Source: Nemertoderma westbladi
Lineage: Eukaryota > Xenacoelomorpha > Nemertodermatida > Nemertodermatidae
DNA length: 64,000 nt
Direction of reading: 5' to 3'
Assembly (NCBI GenBank): GCA_032718475.1
Contig: JAUCBJ010009057.1
Location: 1-64,000, forward strand
This document shows positions 19,518 through 29,164 of the stretch, one piece after another. The position numbers and the translations under genes are program-made. Position 1 is the stretch's first letter, and each line of letters starts with the position of its first letter. The notes under the pieces are model-generated. The model was not told the DNA's origin. It saw only the letters and a list, made by a program, of their open reading frames with translations, and searched no databases.

Positions 19518-22361
19518 CTATTTGCACCAATGGTCGACCGAACAGTGTGACTTGAAATCGAACGTTAATAATTTACGAGAAAAAATTCGTAGGTTTTTAG
19601 CATCAACAATATCTTGCGATAAAGAATTCCAGAATGGAACAGTGCGGTAGTTAAAAGAGTTCTTACAAAGTTGTAGTCTGCAATACGGAATATGAAGTTT
19701 ATAGCTGTGTCCACGTAGCCCTCTTACTGGCGCACGTGAAAAGTAGTTACTAAACGTAAGGTCAACAAGGCCGTGAAAAATACGGTACACCATTTTCAAG
19801 TCGAAAATAATTCTCCTAACCTCCAAGGGTTGTAGAGACAGGCAGGTTAGACGGTCACAATATGAAACATAAGTTAATTTGCACCGACGATACAATCTGC
19901 GTGTAAAATAGTGTTGAACTCGTTCGACTAAATTTATACCATACTTAGTGAAGGGCGACCAAACAGGGGTACAGTACTCTAAAACCGGTCTAACAATAGA
20001 CTTGTAGGCCGTTAAAAGTGCCGATTTATTACACGATTTAATGTTACGAAATATCATATTTATTATCCTATAAGCTTTAGCAACTTGCTGCTTACAATAA
20101 TTATTAAACTTCAAATCAGCACTAACAATAATACCAAGGTCTTTGCAGAAATCTTCGCACTTAATTACATTACCGTTTAAAATATAATTAAAATTACTGT
20201 TCGATGCGCCAACATGTATAACAGTGCATTTATGAGCTGCAACGTCTAGCTGCCACTCATTTGCCCATGTCTCTAACAATTTGAGGGCGTTGGCTAAAGA
20301 GTCACATTCGGTGGTGGGTGCGTAGAGTTTAACATCATCAGCAAAAAGTTTAACATCAATAGGTGAAAGCAATTCAGGTAAGTCGTTTATAAATAGTAAA
20401 AAAAGAACAGGACCTAAAACACTCCCCTGGACTGTACCTGATAAAACAGCACAATAATCTGAAAAAGTGTTACCGATTAAAATACGATGCTTTCTATTTG
20501 TTAAAAATGCTTTAAGCCATAACAATAAATCACCTGTAAAGCCGTAACTTTCTAATTTAGCAAACAATTTCGAAGTGACTACCGAATCGAACGCTTTGGC
20601 GTAATCAATATAAATAATATCAATATTATATTTACGGTCAACTAATTTGTACCAATCTGTAATGCAGTCCAATAACTGAGTACAGGTTGATTTACGCTGA
20701 AGGAAACCATGCTGTGCCTTGGAAATAATTCCATGGCTTGACAAATAATTAATAATAGCATTTTTTATGCACCGTTCCATAATTTTACAAGATATACAGG
20801 TGAGACTGATGGGTCTATAATTGTACGGGTCTGCAGGGTTCCCCTTCTTGAACAGTGGAATAATGTCTGCGGTCAACCAGATGTCCGGTAGGGTGTGGGT
20901 TGAAAGAGAGACGTTAAATATCACAGACAGAGGCGAGGCGAGGGCGCACGCCAATTTAACAAAGATAATGGACGGCAGACCATCCGGTGATCTACTTTTC
21001 TTCGACTGCAGTTGGCGTAATATAGTTAGAACCCTAATGGGGCTCAGATCGACCGATGACAGTCCGATGTTGTCTGGAACTTTGCGAAGGAATGTCGGGA
21101 TTGTGCCGTTGTCTTCCGAGAAGTTTTCCGAAAGAACTTTGGCGAAAATCTCGGCTTTTGTTTCATTATCGACTATCGTATCTCCTTGATACTTCAAAGG
21201 GCCGATCCCAGAGGCTTTCTTCCGTTTAGAGTTAATATATTTGAAGATCGCGTTCGAGTCGCCGGAGTTTAAGAGTTTCGATTCTTTCTCGCACGTTGCC
21301 CGGTACACTGACTGAGACGCCTGTTTCGCCGATCGTCTGTAGGCTTCCAGGCCACCGGGATTACTGCGCCGCCGCCAAAGTAGCAGTTTTGTTTTCTGGA
21401 GCTTTCTGACATAACTTGGATACGTTTTCTTTCTTTTGCGAGTAAAAACCTTGAAAGGAATAAACCGATCGATGCCATCCTTTAGCTGTTTGCTAAAACA
21501 ATTATAAAAATCGTTGACCGAAATGCATGGACCATAAATAGCTCTCCAATCTATTTCCCTTAGATAATCATTAAAACCTATGTAGTCGCCATTGCTAAAG
21601 TCGTAGAATCCTGGTGGGTCATCCATGTTTCCAGAACTACAATTTGGGTAAATGATATTGAAAAGAACGATGGAATGATCGCTGGTAGAGAAGGGTAAAT
21701 CTACTGTGACATTTGATACAAACTCTTCATCGGATGTAAACACTAAGTCGAGAACATTTGCACCTCTGGTTGGTTCAAACTGGACCTGGTTTAAACTCGC
21801 TTCAAGGATGAAAGTCTCGAATCCATTGTAGAGATCTGAATCTGGGTGACTGAGGTCTTTCCAGTTCCAACTCGGGAGATTGAAGTCTCCAGTTACAATG
21901 CATGGGTAGGGGACGTCACAAAGGGTTTGGAGGGTGTCGCAAAGTTTACTTTCATACGCAGAATTGTGTTGTCGTGATGGCGGTCGATATGCACAGATAA
22001 ACCGGGATTTGTTGACACCGAGGATGTCAACAGCAACAAATTCTATTTCTGATTCGGGATCTAGGAGTTCGACACGCGCGTATTTCAGTTTGTCGCTAAT
22101 CAACAGAAGAACACCGCCGCCGATTTTAGAGGAACGATCGTTTCTGATTACCTTATACTTTGGATCACTCTGAATCTCAGAGTCGTTTACGGCATCAGTT
22201 AGCCAGGTTTCCGTAACCGCGAGGACGTCGATACTGCGCGAACTAAGGAATTCGTCGAGATCAGGCAGTTTATTCTTAGTAGACTGGGCATTTAAGCAAC
22301 AGCAGTTCAAATATTGATCATGTGTTATGTTAGCTGGTTGGCGATGACCTCCCTTTACTGG
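19518..22361 (-). CDS. LINE ORF2: AP endonuclease + reverse transcriptase
   Basis: About 930 residues are clearly homologous (from the TTG at 22310), and the frame is open upstream to within ORF1 with no AUG. The endonuclease begins at once with LNCCCLNAQSTKNKL and continues with LAVTETWLTD, GGGVLLLIS, VTGDFNLPSW and STSDHSIVLF. RT blocks: YNYRPISLTCISCKIMERC, AQHGFLQRKSTCTQLL, IIYIDYAKAFDSV (motif A), LSGTVQGSVLGPVLFLLFIN (motif B) and VKLFADDVKLY (catalytic FADD). The C-terminus (LTCLSLQPLEVRRIIFDLKM) is typical of CR1/Jockey-type ORF2. Because the endonuclease starts within a few residues of the frame and AUG is lacking, ORF2 is probably made as an ORF1 extension by -1 frameshifting at 22361-22367. 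Start given here is the first codon after that site. Confidence 0.88.
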   Translation of the reverse strand, partial: PVKGGHRQPANITHDQYLNCCCLNAQSTKNKLPDLDEFLSSRSIDVLAVTETWLTDAVNDSEIQSDPKYKVIRNDRSSKIGGGVLLLISDKLKYARVELLDPESEIEFVAVDILGVNKSRFICAYRPPSRQHNSAYESKLCDTLQTLCDVPYPCIVTGDFNLPSWNWKDLSHPDSDLYNGFETFILEASLNQVQFEPTRGANVLDLVFTSDEEFVSNVTVDLPFSTSDHSIVLFNIIYPNCSSGNMDDPPGFYDFSNGDYIGFNDYLREIDWRAIYGPCISVNDFYNCFSKQLKDGIDRFIPFKVFTRKRKKTYPSYVRKLQKTKLLLWRRRSNPGGLEAYRRSAKQASQSVYRATCEKESKLLNSGDSNAIFKYINSKRKKASGIGPLKYQGDTIVDNETKAEIFAKVLSENFSEDNGTIPTFLRKVPDNIGLSSVDLSPIRVLTILRQLQSKKSRSPDGLPSIIFVKLACALASPLSVIFNVSLSTHTLPDIWLTADIIPLFKKGNPADPYNYRPISLTCISCKIMERCIKNAIINYLSSHGIISKAQHGFLQRKSTCTQLLDCITDWYKLVDRKYNIDIIYIDYAKAFDSVVTSKLFAKLESYGFTGDLLLWLKAFLTNRKHRILIGNTFSDYCAVLSGTVQGSVLGPVLFLLFINDLPELLSPIDVKLFADDVKLYAPTTECDSLANALKLLETWANEWQLDVAAHKCTVIHVGASNSNFNYILNGNVIKCEDFCKDLGIIVSADLKFNNYCKQQVAKAYRIINMIFRNIKSCNKSALLTAYKSIVRPVLEYCTPVWSPFTKYGINLVERVQHYFTRRLYRRCKLTYVSYCDRLTCLSLQPLEVRRIIFDLKMVYRIFHGLVDLTFSNYFSRAPVRGLRGHSYKLHIPYCRLQLCKNSFNYRTVPFWNSLSQDIVDAKNLRIFSRKLLTFDFKSHCSVDHWCK

Positions 22362-23410
22362 TTTCCCTGCACCGGTACAGAATTTGTACCAGAAGCAGAA
22401 GCTGTGTCAGTGTCATTCTGTGCTGGGCGGGTGGTAGAACGCCGGGGTTCGTTGGAAGTACTTTGTCTCCTATTCTCACGGATCGATTTCCGCCGTAGAT
22501 AGGCTTGCTCTGATTGAAGGGGGGTGAGGTCCTGAGAGATATATATGCCAGAAGCCAAGTCTTTCAGTGTTGACTTTTTCCGGAGAATTGTGGACTTGAT
22601 CTCGAGAGAGGAGAGCTCCACAATTACAGTGGAACATTTGTCGACACCGTCGACCGTTCTTGCTGGGCGTCTGTAGAGTACTTTTTTCAGTGGTGCAGCC
22701 ACTACGAAGTTATCCTGAAGGAACGTTGTCAAGCATTGAACATCCTCAGAAGATTCTTCGGGTAGAGCAAACCCTCGAATAACTAAGTTGTTCTGCCGCT
22801 TTTTCTGTTCGCCCACCTCTCGGGAGACATCATCAAGCGTCAGAGGTTGATGCTGCTGGTTGACTCTGTTATTGCTGTTCTTTTTCTTTCCGTCGACTGT
22901 CGTCCAATGGTTGGAACTACTGTTGTTGTTTCGAAGAGATATCAATTCACTGTTAAGTAAATCGAAGTCGCCTTTTAGAGAAGATTTCAGGTTAGATATC
23001 ATGGACTCTAGTTGTTTAGGACCGGGGCTGGTGCCGTCCTCTATCGATAGTTTTCCTTTAGACTCGCAGGGAGAACATACGATTTTACAGTTCTTGCATT
23101 TGGCTAGGATTTGTATTTCAGCATTTGATAGTTTGAGGCAAGCAGCATGGATCCACGATCCACAAATTTCGCAGCCTAAACAATTGTTGCCGGATACAGA
23201 TTTGTTGCAGTGGCTGCAGGTGCTGGGAGGTTCTACGAAGGTTGAACCCTGACAGTGAGTATTGTGGCTTTCGTATGTTGCTTCATCCAGAAAGAAACCC
23301 GAACATATGTCGCAACTAATCATCTTTGACATGTCCGGTACCGGTATCTCAGATCTTCGCGATGACGCCATATTTTTTTTCGCCTTTACTTTATTGTTAG
23401 GGGGCGTCAT
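22355..23410 (-). CDS. LINE ORF1: C2HC finger, PHD finger, coiled coil, RRM-like
   Basis: A 351-residue protein from the ATG at 23410. Residues 33-53 form a C2HC finger (CDICSGFFLDEATYESHNTHC pattern, C33, C36, H49, C53). Residues 65-111 form a PHD-type finger: C65-x2-C68, C77/C80-x2-C83, H88-x2-C91, then CKNC. Residues about 134-165 look like a coiled coil (LESMISNLKSSLKGDFDLL). After KKRQNNLVIRGFALPEES (about 207-224) comes an RRM-like domain typical of LINE ORF1 proteins. ORF1 proteins bind the element RNA as nucleic-acid chaperones; the PHD finger could contact histone tails, which is inference. It ends at the TAA at 22355, just after a slippery heptamer. Confidence 0.85.
   Translation of the reverse strand: MTPPNNKVKAKKNMASSRRSEIPVPDMSKMISCDICSGFFLDEATYESHNTHCQGSTFVEPPSTCSHCNKSVSGNNCLGCEICGSWIHAACLKLSNAEIQILAKCKNCKIVCSPCESKGKLSIEDGTSPGPKQLESMISNLKSSLKGDFDLLNSELISLRNNNSSSNHWTTVDGKKKNSNNRVNQQHQPLTLDDVSREVGEQKKRQNNLVIRGFALPEESSEDVQCLTTFLQDNFVVAAPLKKVLYRRPARTVDGVDKCSTVIVELSSLEIKSTILRKKSTLKDLASGIYISQDLTPLQSEQAYLRRKSIRENRRQSTSNEPRRSTTRPAQNDTDTASASGTNSVPVQGNQ
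22361..22367 (-). promoter_or_regulatory. candidate -1 ribosomal frameshift site GGGAAAC
   Basis: On the minus strand the end of ORF1 reads CAG GGA AAC CAG TAA. The heptamer G GGA AAC fits X XXY YYZ in the zero frame, one codon before the ORF1 stop. A -1 slip enters GGG AAA CCA GTA AAG..., which is exactly the ORF2 frame (51 nt to the TTG at 22310). GGGAAAC is an established -1 slippery sequence. No downstream pseudoknot was modelled. Confidence 0.7.
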
Positions 23411-23585
23411 TGTCAGATTATCAGATTGTAGGTTGCATCCGTTGCAGCGTTGTGTTTATCGTTGCGGAATTTCTCGAATATCATATAAGTCTTAAAATAT
23501 TCAGCAGTAAAAAGTGTTTAGTACAGTAGTAGTCAGTTTCAGAAGTAGCTCAGTACGGTACTGCAGTACTGACCTACTGCATCTG

Positions 23586-23729
23586 CCAATATTCGCCCAG
23601 GTATCAGCGGGAAGCTTCAAGGTTGGCGTCGATTAAATCAAAATTCCTCTTGGAAGGAGACATTTCAACAGGCCTATGCATTAGACTTGGAGCATCCTGT
23701 ATCTTCGTTGACAGATGCTTCAGTTTCTT
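23586..23729 (+). repeat. 144-bp target-site duplication, right copy
   Basis: Identical by eye to 18992-19135. After it, gag continues with the sequence that followed the left copy before the LINE arrived. Confidence 0.9.
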
Positions 23730-26700
23730 CCTTATCTTCAAATTATAGATTGCGACAGTCCAAGCCAAGTGACATACGTTATAATGGTAATCGCAGTCCA
23801 GGTAGATATTCTCCTCAAATGCATGACAAGGGTAATTCTCCTTGTTATAATTGTGGCATTTTAGGCCATATGGCAATGAATTGTAAGTTTCCACCTGTGT
23901 GTTATAATTGTAAAACACCAGGTCATATTGCTCGATATTGCTATGCTAGGAATAATAATAAATTTAATGACACTGCTGGAAATAGTTCTAACTATTACCC
24001 CGAGAAGACGGTAAAATTTAAAGGCAGTAGTAATACTAATAGTACCGGTAATAAGCAACTTTTCGAGCCTTCATCATCATCATGCGATCTTATACAAGTA
24101 GGTTGTGATCGGATAAATCTCATAGAAGAAGATTATAAACATGATTCAAATGTGAATAGTGATTATACTAATCTGGTCAATGTAAATGCAACTCATTCCA
24201 ATGCAGTTAGTGAGGGCTGTACACGTACAGCTGCTCAACCTAGTAGTATTCAAAGTAGAGGGAAGTGGAACGGACAGTGTTTGCGTCGAGGTTTAGTAAA
24301 GGCAGTCATAGAAGGAACTATTTATGAAGAGGCACTTGTCGATTCTGGGAGTGAACTTTCTTGTATTTCGGAGTCTGTTCTAGAAGGTTTACAGCGTACC
24401 ACTAATACGAAATATAAACTTCGACCAGCTCCATTTGAAACATTTTCAGCTTCAGATCATGTTATGGCGATAATGGGTGTTGTTGAGGTTAACATACAGC
24501 TAGGTAGCTCAGAGCATAATGTTGAGTTCTTTGTTGTTCGTACTTGTCACAGCGATATATTAATAGGTTTAGATATATTATCGGCATTTGGATGTAAGAT
24601 AGATCTTTCAAATGGCGGCTTTCAAGTTGAATTAAATGGAGAAATATTAGATACTAAGGTCATAAAACGTCCGATGGATTGTAAAAATGGTGGAATGTTA
24701 TCTACAGTCTGGTGTAACAGAATTGAGTGTATTCCCGCACGTAGCCGAAGAATAATAACTGGACACATTGATAATCGAGTCGTAGGCAGAGGAGATACCA
24801 TGTTGTTTACCCAAGCAGAGAAGTTGACTAAGCGACATTATATACATGCTGCAGAATCTATTGCAGATCCTGATAAAGAAAATCGTATTCCAGTTCAAGT
24901 AATGAATACAATGAATGTCCCCATTACTATTAATCCACGTACAAAACTTGGTACAGCGTCGTGTATATATATAAACTCTGAAAAAACATTAAATGACGAT
25001 GATGGGAATGACAACATGTTCCCGCTATTCAGTGAACCCAAAATTGAAAAACAATGGACAAAGGAAGATTTGCATTCGAAAATAAACTTTGGAGATGAAT
25101 CGAATTTATCGGAAGATGAGATGGAAGAAGTAGTGAATGTGGCATATAAACACAAGGAGGTTTTCTCCAAAGGTGAAACAGATCTTGGACACATTAAAGG
25201 AGTTCAGCATAAAATCAATACGGGCGATGCTGAACCAATTCGTGTTAAAGGGGGGCGTATACCGCGGTCCCAATGGCCTACTGTGGAGGAACACGTTAAC
25301 TCGATGTTAAAGAAAGATGTAATTGAACCGTCGAACAGCCCGTGGCAATTCCGCCCAGTCTTTGCATTAAAGAAGGGTGGTGCCTTACGATTTTGCGTTG
25401 ACTATCGGAAGTTAAACGCTATAACGCGAAAGGATGCATATCCGCTTCCTCCAATCCAACAACTTATTGACTGTTTGGGAGCGCCATCTAAAGGCGATAA
25501 GCAGTATTACTTTACTATACTCGATGCCTATTCCGCATTTTGGTCAGTCGATCTGGCGCCAGAGGACCGATGCAAAACGTCGTTCACAACGCACTTGGGT
25601 TCGTATCAATTCAAACGGATGCCTTTTGGGTTAACTAACGCACCTGGAACATGGCAGCGGATTTCTGATGTTGCCTTATCTGGGTTGCAATATTGTACTT
25701 GTTTAGTGTATTTGGACGATATTTTGGTATTTTCAATCAATTTTTCAGATCATCTCATTCGTTTAGAACAAGTTTTAAGTGCTTTAGAACAAGCCGGTGT
25801 TAAACTTAAACTATCAAAGTGTAAATTTTGTGTTTCACGTATATTATACTTAGGCCATGTTGTAGATATTCATGGTAGATATCCAGATCCAGAAAAAGTA
25901 GCTAAGCTACTAGCCATTGAACCGCTGAAAAATAAGAAAGAAATAAAGATGTTTACAGGTTTAGCATCATATTATAGGGTTTACATTCCTCAATGTGCAC
26001 ATAGAATGCGTGCTTTGACTAATTTAGTCAAGAATGACGTTAAATTTGTTTGGGGTGCCGAGCAACAAGCCGCCATGGATGACATTAAGAATGCCTTAAC
26101 AAACCCACCATGCTTAGCTCATCCTAACTTCGATTGTGAATTTCATATTCATTGTGATGCTTCTCGTTCTGGTTTGGGTGCTGTTTTAGTACAAAATAAT
26201 GATAATAATAAACCCCAACCAATTTCTTATGCGTCTCGTGCTCTACATGGTAGTGAAAATAATTACAGTATTTCGGATTTAGAATGTTTAGCTGTAGTTT
26301 GGTCGATACGTCATTTTAAACCGTATTTGTATGGTAGACATTTTCTGGTGTATACCGATCATTCCGCTTTAACACATTTATTAACAGCAGATCAATTAGA
26401 GGGGCGATTAGCTCGTTGGGCCATGTGGCTCAGTCAATTTGATGGTGAAATAAGTTATAGACCAGGAAATAAGCATAAAGATGCTGATGCTTTAAGTCGA
26501 TTGGTGCCTAGATGTAATCATATTAAGAATAGTGAATTGTCTACAGTAGATACAGAAATTATTGTTGTTGACTGCAATATTTGTTCTGTAGAAGCGGATA
26601 CCGTAGAACATAAAGGATTAAATGTTGATATGTCGGTAAAACAGTTTCAAGATGCTAAGTTACGTGCTATTATTTCATATCTTAGGGATAATATTTTACC

Positions 26701-28168
26701 AAAGGATGACAAACTAGCTAAGGCAGTTATATGTCAATCCCAATATTACGAAGTGAATGACGATATTTTGTATTATAGACTAATTTTGAAAGATGGGTTG
26801 AACGTGCGACTATTAACAGTAATTCCAGAAATATTTAGAAATAAATTAATGGAAGCGTATCATTCCGTGTCATCCGCAGGTCATTTTGCAACAACTAAAA
26901 TGTATCAAACAATGCTTAAATTTTATTATTGGCCTGGAATGTACGCTAGTATTAATAAATTTTATCGAGGTTGTGATATTTGTGCTACTACACGTGACTA
27001 TAAACCGAAACATGCTTTGGAGTGTATTTCGGTAGAAAGGCCATTTGAGAGAATGGCAGTCGACTTATTAGGTCCTTTTCTTCCAACTGTAAATAATTTT
27101 ACATATATTGCGATTTTCGTTGATTATCTTACGAAATATGCTGAATTTGTGGCTTTGAAAAATGGAAGTGCAGAGGTTTTAGCAGAAGCTTTTGTATATC
27201 GAATTGTGCTACGGTACGGTGCACCTGAATTACTTTTATCTGACCAAGGTCGTAATTTACGTTCAAAGTTATTTGATGCAATTTGTAAATTATGTCGTAC
27301 ACTTAAAGTTTTTACTGTTCCTTATCACCCACAAGCCGATGGTTTGGCAGAACGCACGATACAGACGACTATTCGATTAATGCGGACCCTGACTGATCAC
27401 AAATCTAGAAATTGGGACAGTTTACTAACAATAGCGCAATTTGCGTATAACTCAACTGTCCAATCTACAACAAATAAAACACCGTTTTATTTGCTTCATG
27501 GTTTTGAAGCGAGACGGCCGATTGATAATTTATTATTATCTGACGGTATTAAGGTTCCTTCTAACAGCCGAATTAAAAATATTGGAGAAAATATGAATGA
27601 TATTTGGAAAATGGCGCGCAGCTGCATTACAGCTGCTCAAGCTACGCAAAAGAGAAATTTTGACACAAAAGTTCAAACAACTACAGTACACAAGGGAGAT
27701 ACTGTATGGTTGAGAGACCACTCGGTTAAAGTTGGAACTGATCGTAAACTTTGCCCAAAGTTTATTGGGCCTTACCGAGTTATTGACATGAATGACAAAA
27801 ATGTAACAATTGTGGGATTAAATTCAGGAAAGTTTAAACCTAAAACTGTAAGTAGAGATGAGGTGAGACTACGTGTTGGCCCATATTTACCATCATTACC
27901 AATTGGAACTGTTACCCCATGGTGTGACTTACCTGTTCTTGGTCGTGATGTTGACAAAGAACGAGCTGGTAAGGAAAATGACAATGACTCATCTGATGAC
28001 CTTGAGACGGACATTTACTTATGCCCAGTATGTGGAATTCCTTGGGTTGAAGATGGGCCGTCGATGGTAGGCTGCGATAATTGCCTACAATGGCTACATT
28101 TTCATTGCGCGGGTTTGACTCAGGAACCAAGCACCGACCTTTGGTTTTGTCCCGAATGTGTAATCTGA
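23586..28168 (+). CDS. gypsy gag 3' part and pol (PR, RT, RNase H, IN, PHD finger)
   Basis: One frame of about 1,500 codons, in the same frame as gag upstream of the LINE. Counting from the codon at 23687: two CCHC zinc knuckles (CYNCGILGHMAMNC at 53-66 and CYNCKTPGHIARYC at 72-85); aspartic protease (LVDSGSELSCIS, about 216); RT with FCVDYRKLNAITRKDAYPLP, FKRMPFGLTNAPGTWQ and VYLDDILVFS (about 675); RNase H (IHCDASRSGLGAVL, about 823, and YTDHSALTHLL); integrase HHCC finger (H...H...CDICATTRD, about 1058-1100); and DDE catalytic residues in MAVDLLGP (about 1125), LLSDQGRN (about 1184) and LAERTIQT (about 1220). The integrase C-terminal region has VHKGDTVWLRDHS. The protein ends in a complete PHD finger. 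The enzyme motifs are intact, but its own gag start is separated from it by the LINE. Confidence 0.93.
28012..28168 (+). other. C-terminal PHD finger of the gypsy polyprotein
   Basis: The last 50 residues carry a canonical C4HC3 signature: C-PV-C, then C-DN-C, LQWLHFHC giving H-x2-C, and WFCPEC at the end. PHD fingers commonly read histone H3 tails. The location after the integrase C-terminal region parallels the chromodomain of chromoviruses, suggesting a role in target-site choice; that role is inference. Confidence 0.85.
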
Positions 28169-28392
28169 AAAAAAAATATTTTTATTGATTATTTAACCTT
28201 TTTTTTCTAGTATTTTTTCTGATGTTTCAATATCGTTATTGCGTTATTGTTTTTTTTTCTTTTGGTTTTGAATTGAGTATTTTTTTTAAATTATCGCGCC
28301 CTTAGAAGAAAATATTATGTTATGTTGAATTGATTATTTCGCAAGTAATTGTAATTTTTAAGATCGGGTCGATCCTTTATTACCCCGGGAGA
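28169..28392 (+). other. gypsy 3' untranslated region and purine tract
   Basis: T-rich sequence with no envelope-like frame. It ends in CCCCGGGAGA just before the 3' LTR; GGGAGA (28387-28392) is a short candidate polypurine tract for plus-strand priming. Confidence 0.6.
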
Positions 28393-28639
28393 TGTGATAA
28401 TATAGTTATTGATAGGCTAGACTGTACTGCTAGATTGACTCTATGCCTATTTGTATTTGATTTATAGTTGGCTTAATTCTTTGTAGTACCGGTAGCGCAG
28501 TCGGTGTTTATATTTGGATCTTATGATATTGTTTAAATATTGATGTTATAGACAGACAGTTCTCAGATTATATGACTCAATTATAACAACTAATTTATTA
28601 TTATATGAGCTCGGGGAAAGGGTTGGAAACCTTTCTACA
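28393..28639 (+). repeat. 3' LTR of gypsy element
   Basis: 247 bp, identical to 17663-17909, followed by the ATTA target duplication (28640-28643). Confidence 0.95.
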
Positions 28640-29164
28640 ATTATCTTATTATTAAAAATTTCCTTGATCGCTACGCTCGCATTTTATTGTTAAAATACTG
28701 TAGGGCTACAGCATTATAAACTGATAAATTATTACAATTCAGCAATTACTGCAAAATTTCATTGTCGATTGTTGGCTTGGCGCGCATTGGATATCATGGC
28801 TGGCGCGATTTTCGTTTAACCAGAACGCGTGAGGCGCGCTTTTTGTCAGTATTCCATACAGGGCCTGTATACGTACAGTGAGACCTGTCAGCCTGTGTAC
28901 GTTGCCTTGTCATGAATATTTATACTACTTACTGATGTACTGTGTCCCAGGCGAATCCCCCCCCCCCCCCCCCCCCCCCCTTCGCGGAATGCCCCTGCTG
29001 TAGACTTACAGAAATTATCTAAGGGCTGGAGGGGGATTCCGCGCGGAGGGGGTGGCAGTTTCGCCTGTGACACCGGTACTGTACGAAGAATTATGAATTA
29101 ACTATTATAATTAATAATATACACACAAACCGCCACCAGAATATTAAATTTAAAGGAGCGTAGT
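28640..29164. other. non-coding with a small palindromic element and poly-C
   Basis: No gene. At about 28940-29075, GTGTCCCAGGCGAA and TTCGCCTGTGACAC form imperfect terminal inverted repeats. Inside, TCGCGGAATGCCCC opposes GGGGATTCCGCGC, and a run of 24 C lies at 28957-28980. It looks like a tiny non-autonomous palindromic element. A CGCTACGCTCGC motif is at about 28668. Confidence 0.5.

Larger units (their letters stand above)
19136..23585 (-). mobile_element. full-length two-ORF LINE nested in gypsy gag
   Basis: The element reads on the minus strand: a 5' UTR of about 175 nt, ORF1 (23410-22355), ORF2 (to 19518), a 3' UTR, and a 3' tail of (AAAT)n that appears on the plus strand as (ATTT)n at 19136-19168. 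Both flanks are the 144-bp duplication of gag sequence. Both ORFs are intact. Clade is CR1/Jockey-like by eye. Confidence 0.92.
17663..28639 (+). mobile_element. Ty3/gypsy LTR retrotransposon with nested LINE
   Basis: Two LTRs of 247 bp (17663-17909 and 28393-28639) are identical by eye, start TG, end CA and are flanked by ATTA on both sides (17659-17662 and 28640-28643), giving a 4-bp target-site duplication. Inside are a tRNA-primer site, gag, pol and a short purine run before the 3' LTR. gag and pol share one reading frame. A LINE (19136-23585) with its target duplication interrupts gag. There is no envelope-like frame after pol. Identical LTRs imply a recent insertion; the LINE is younger still. 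Confidence 0.95.

Noticed and set aside
28169-28392. An envelope gene after gypsy pol
   Set aside because: Only 224 T-rich bases separate pol from the 3' LTR, with no usable frame.
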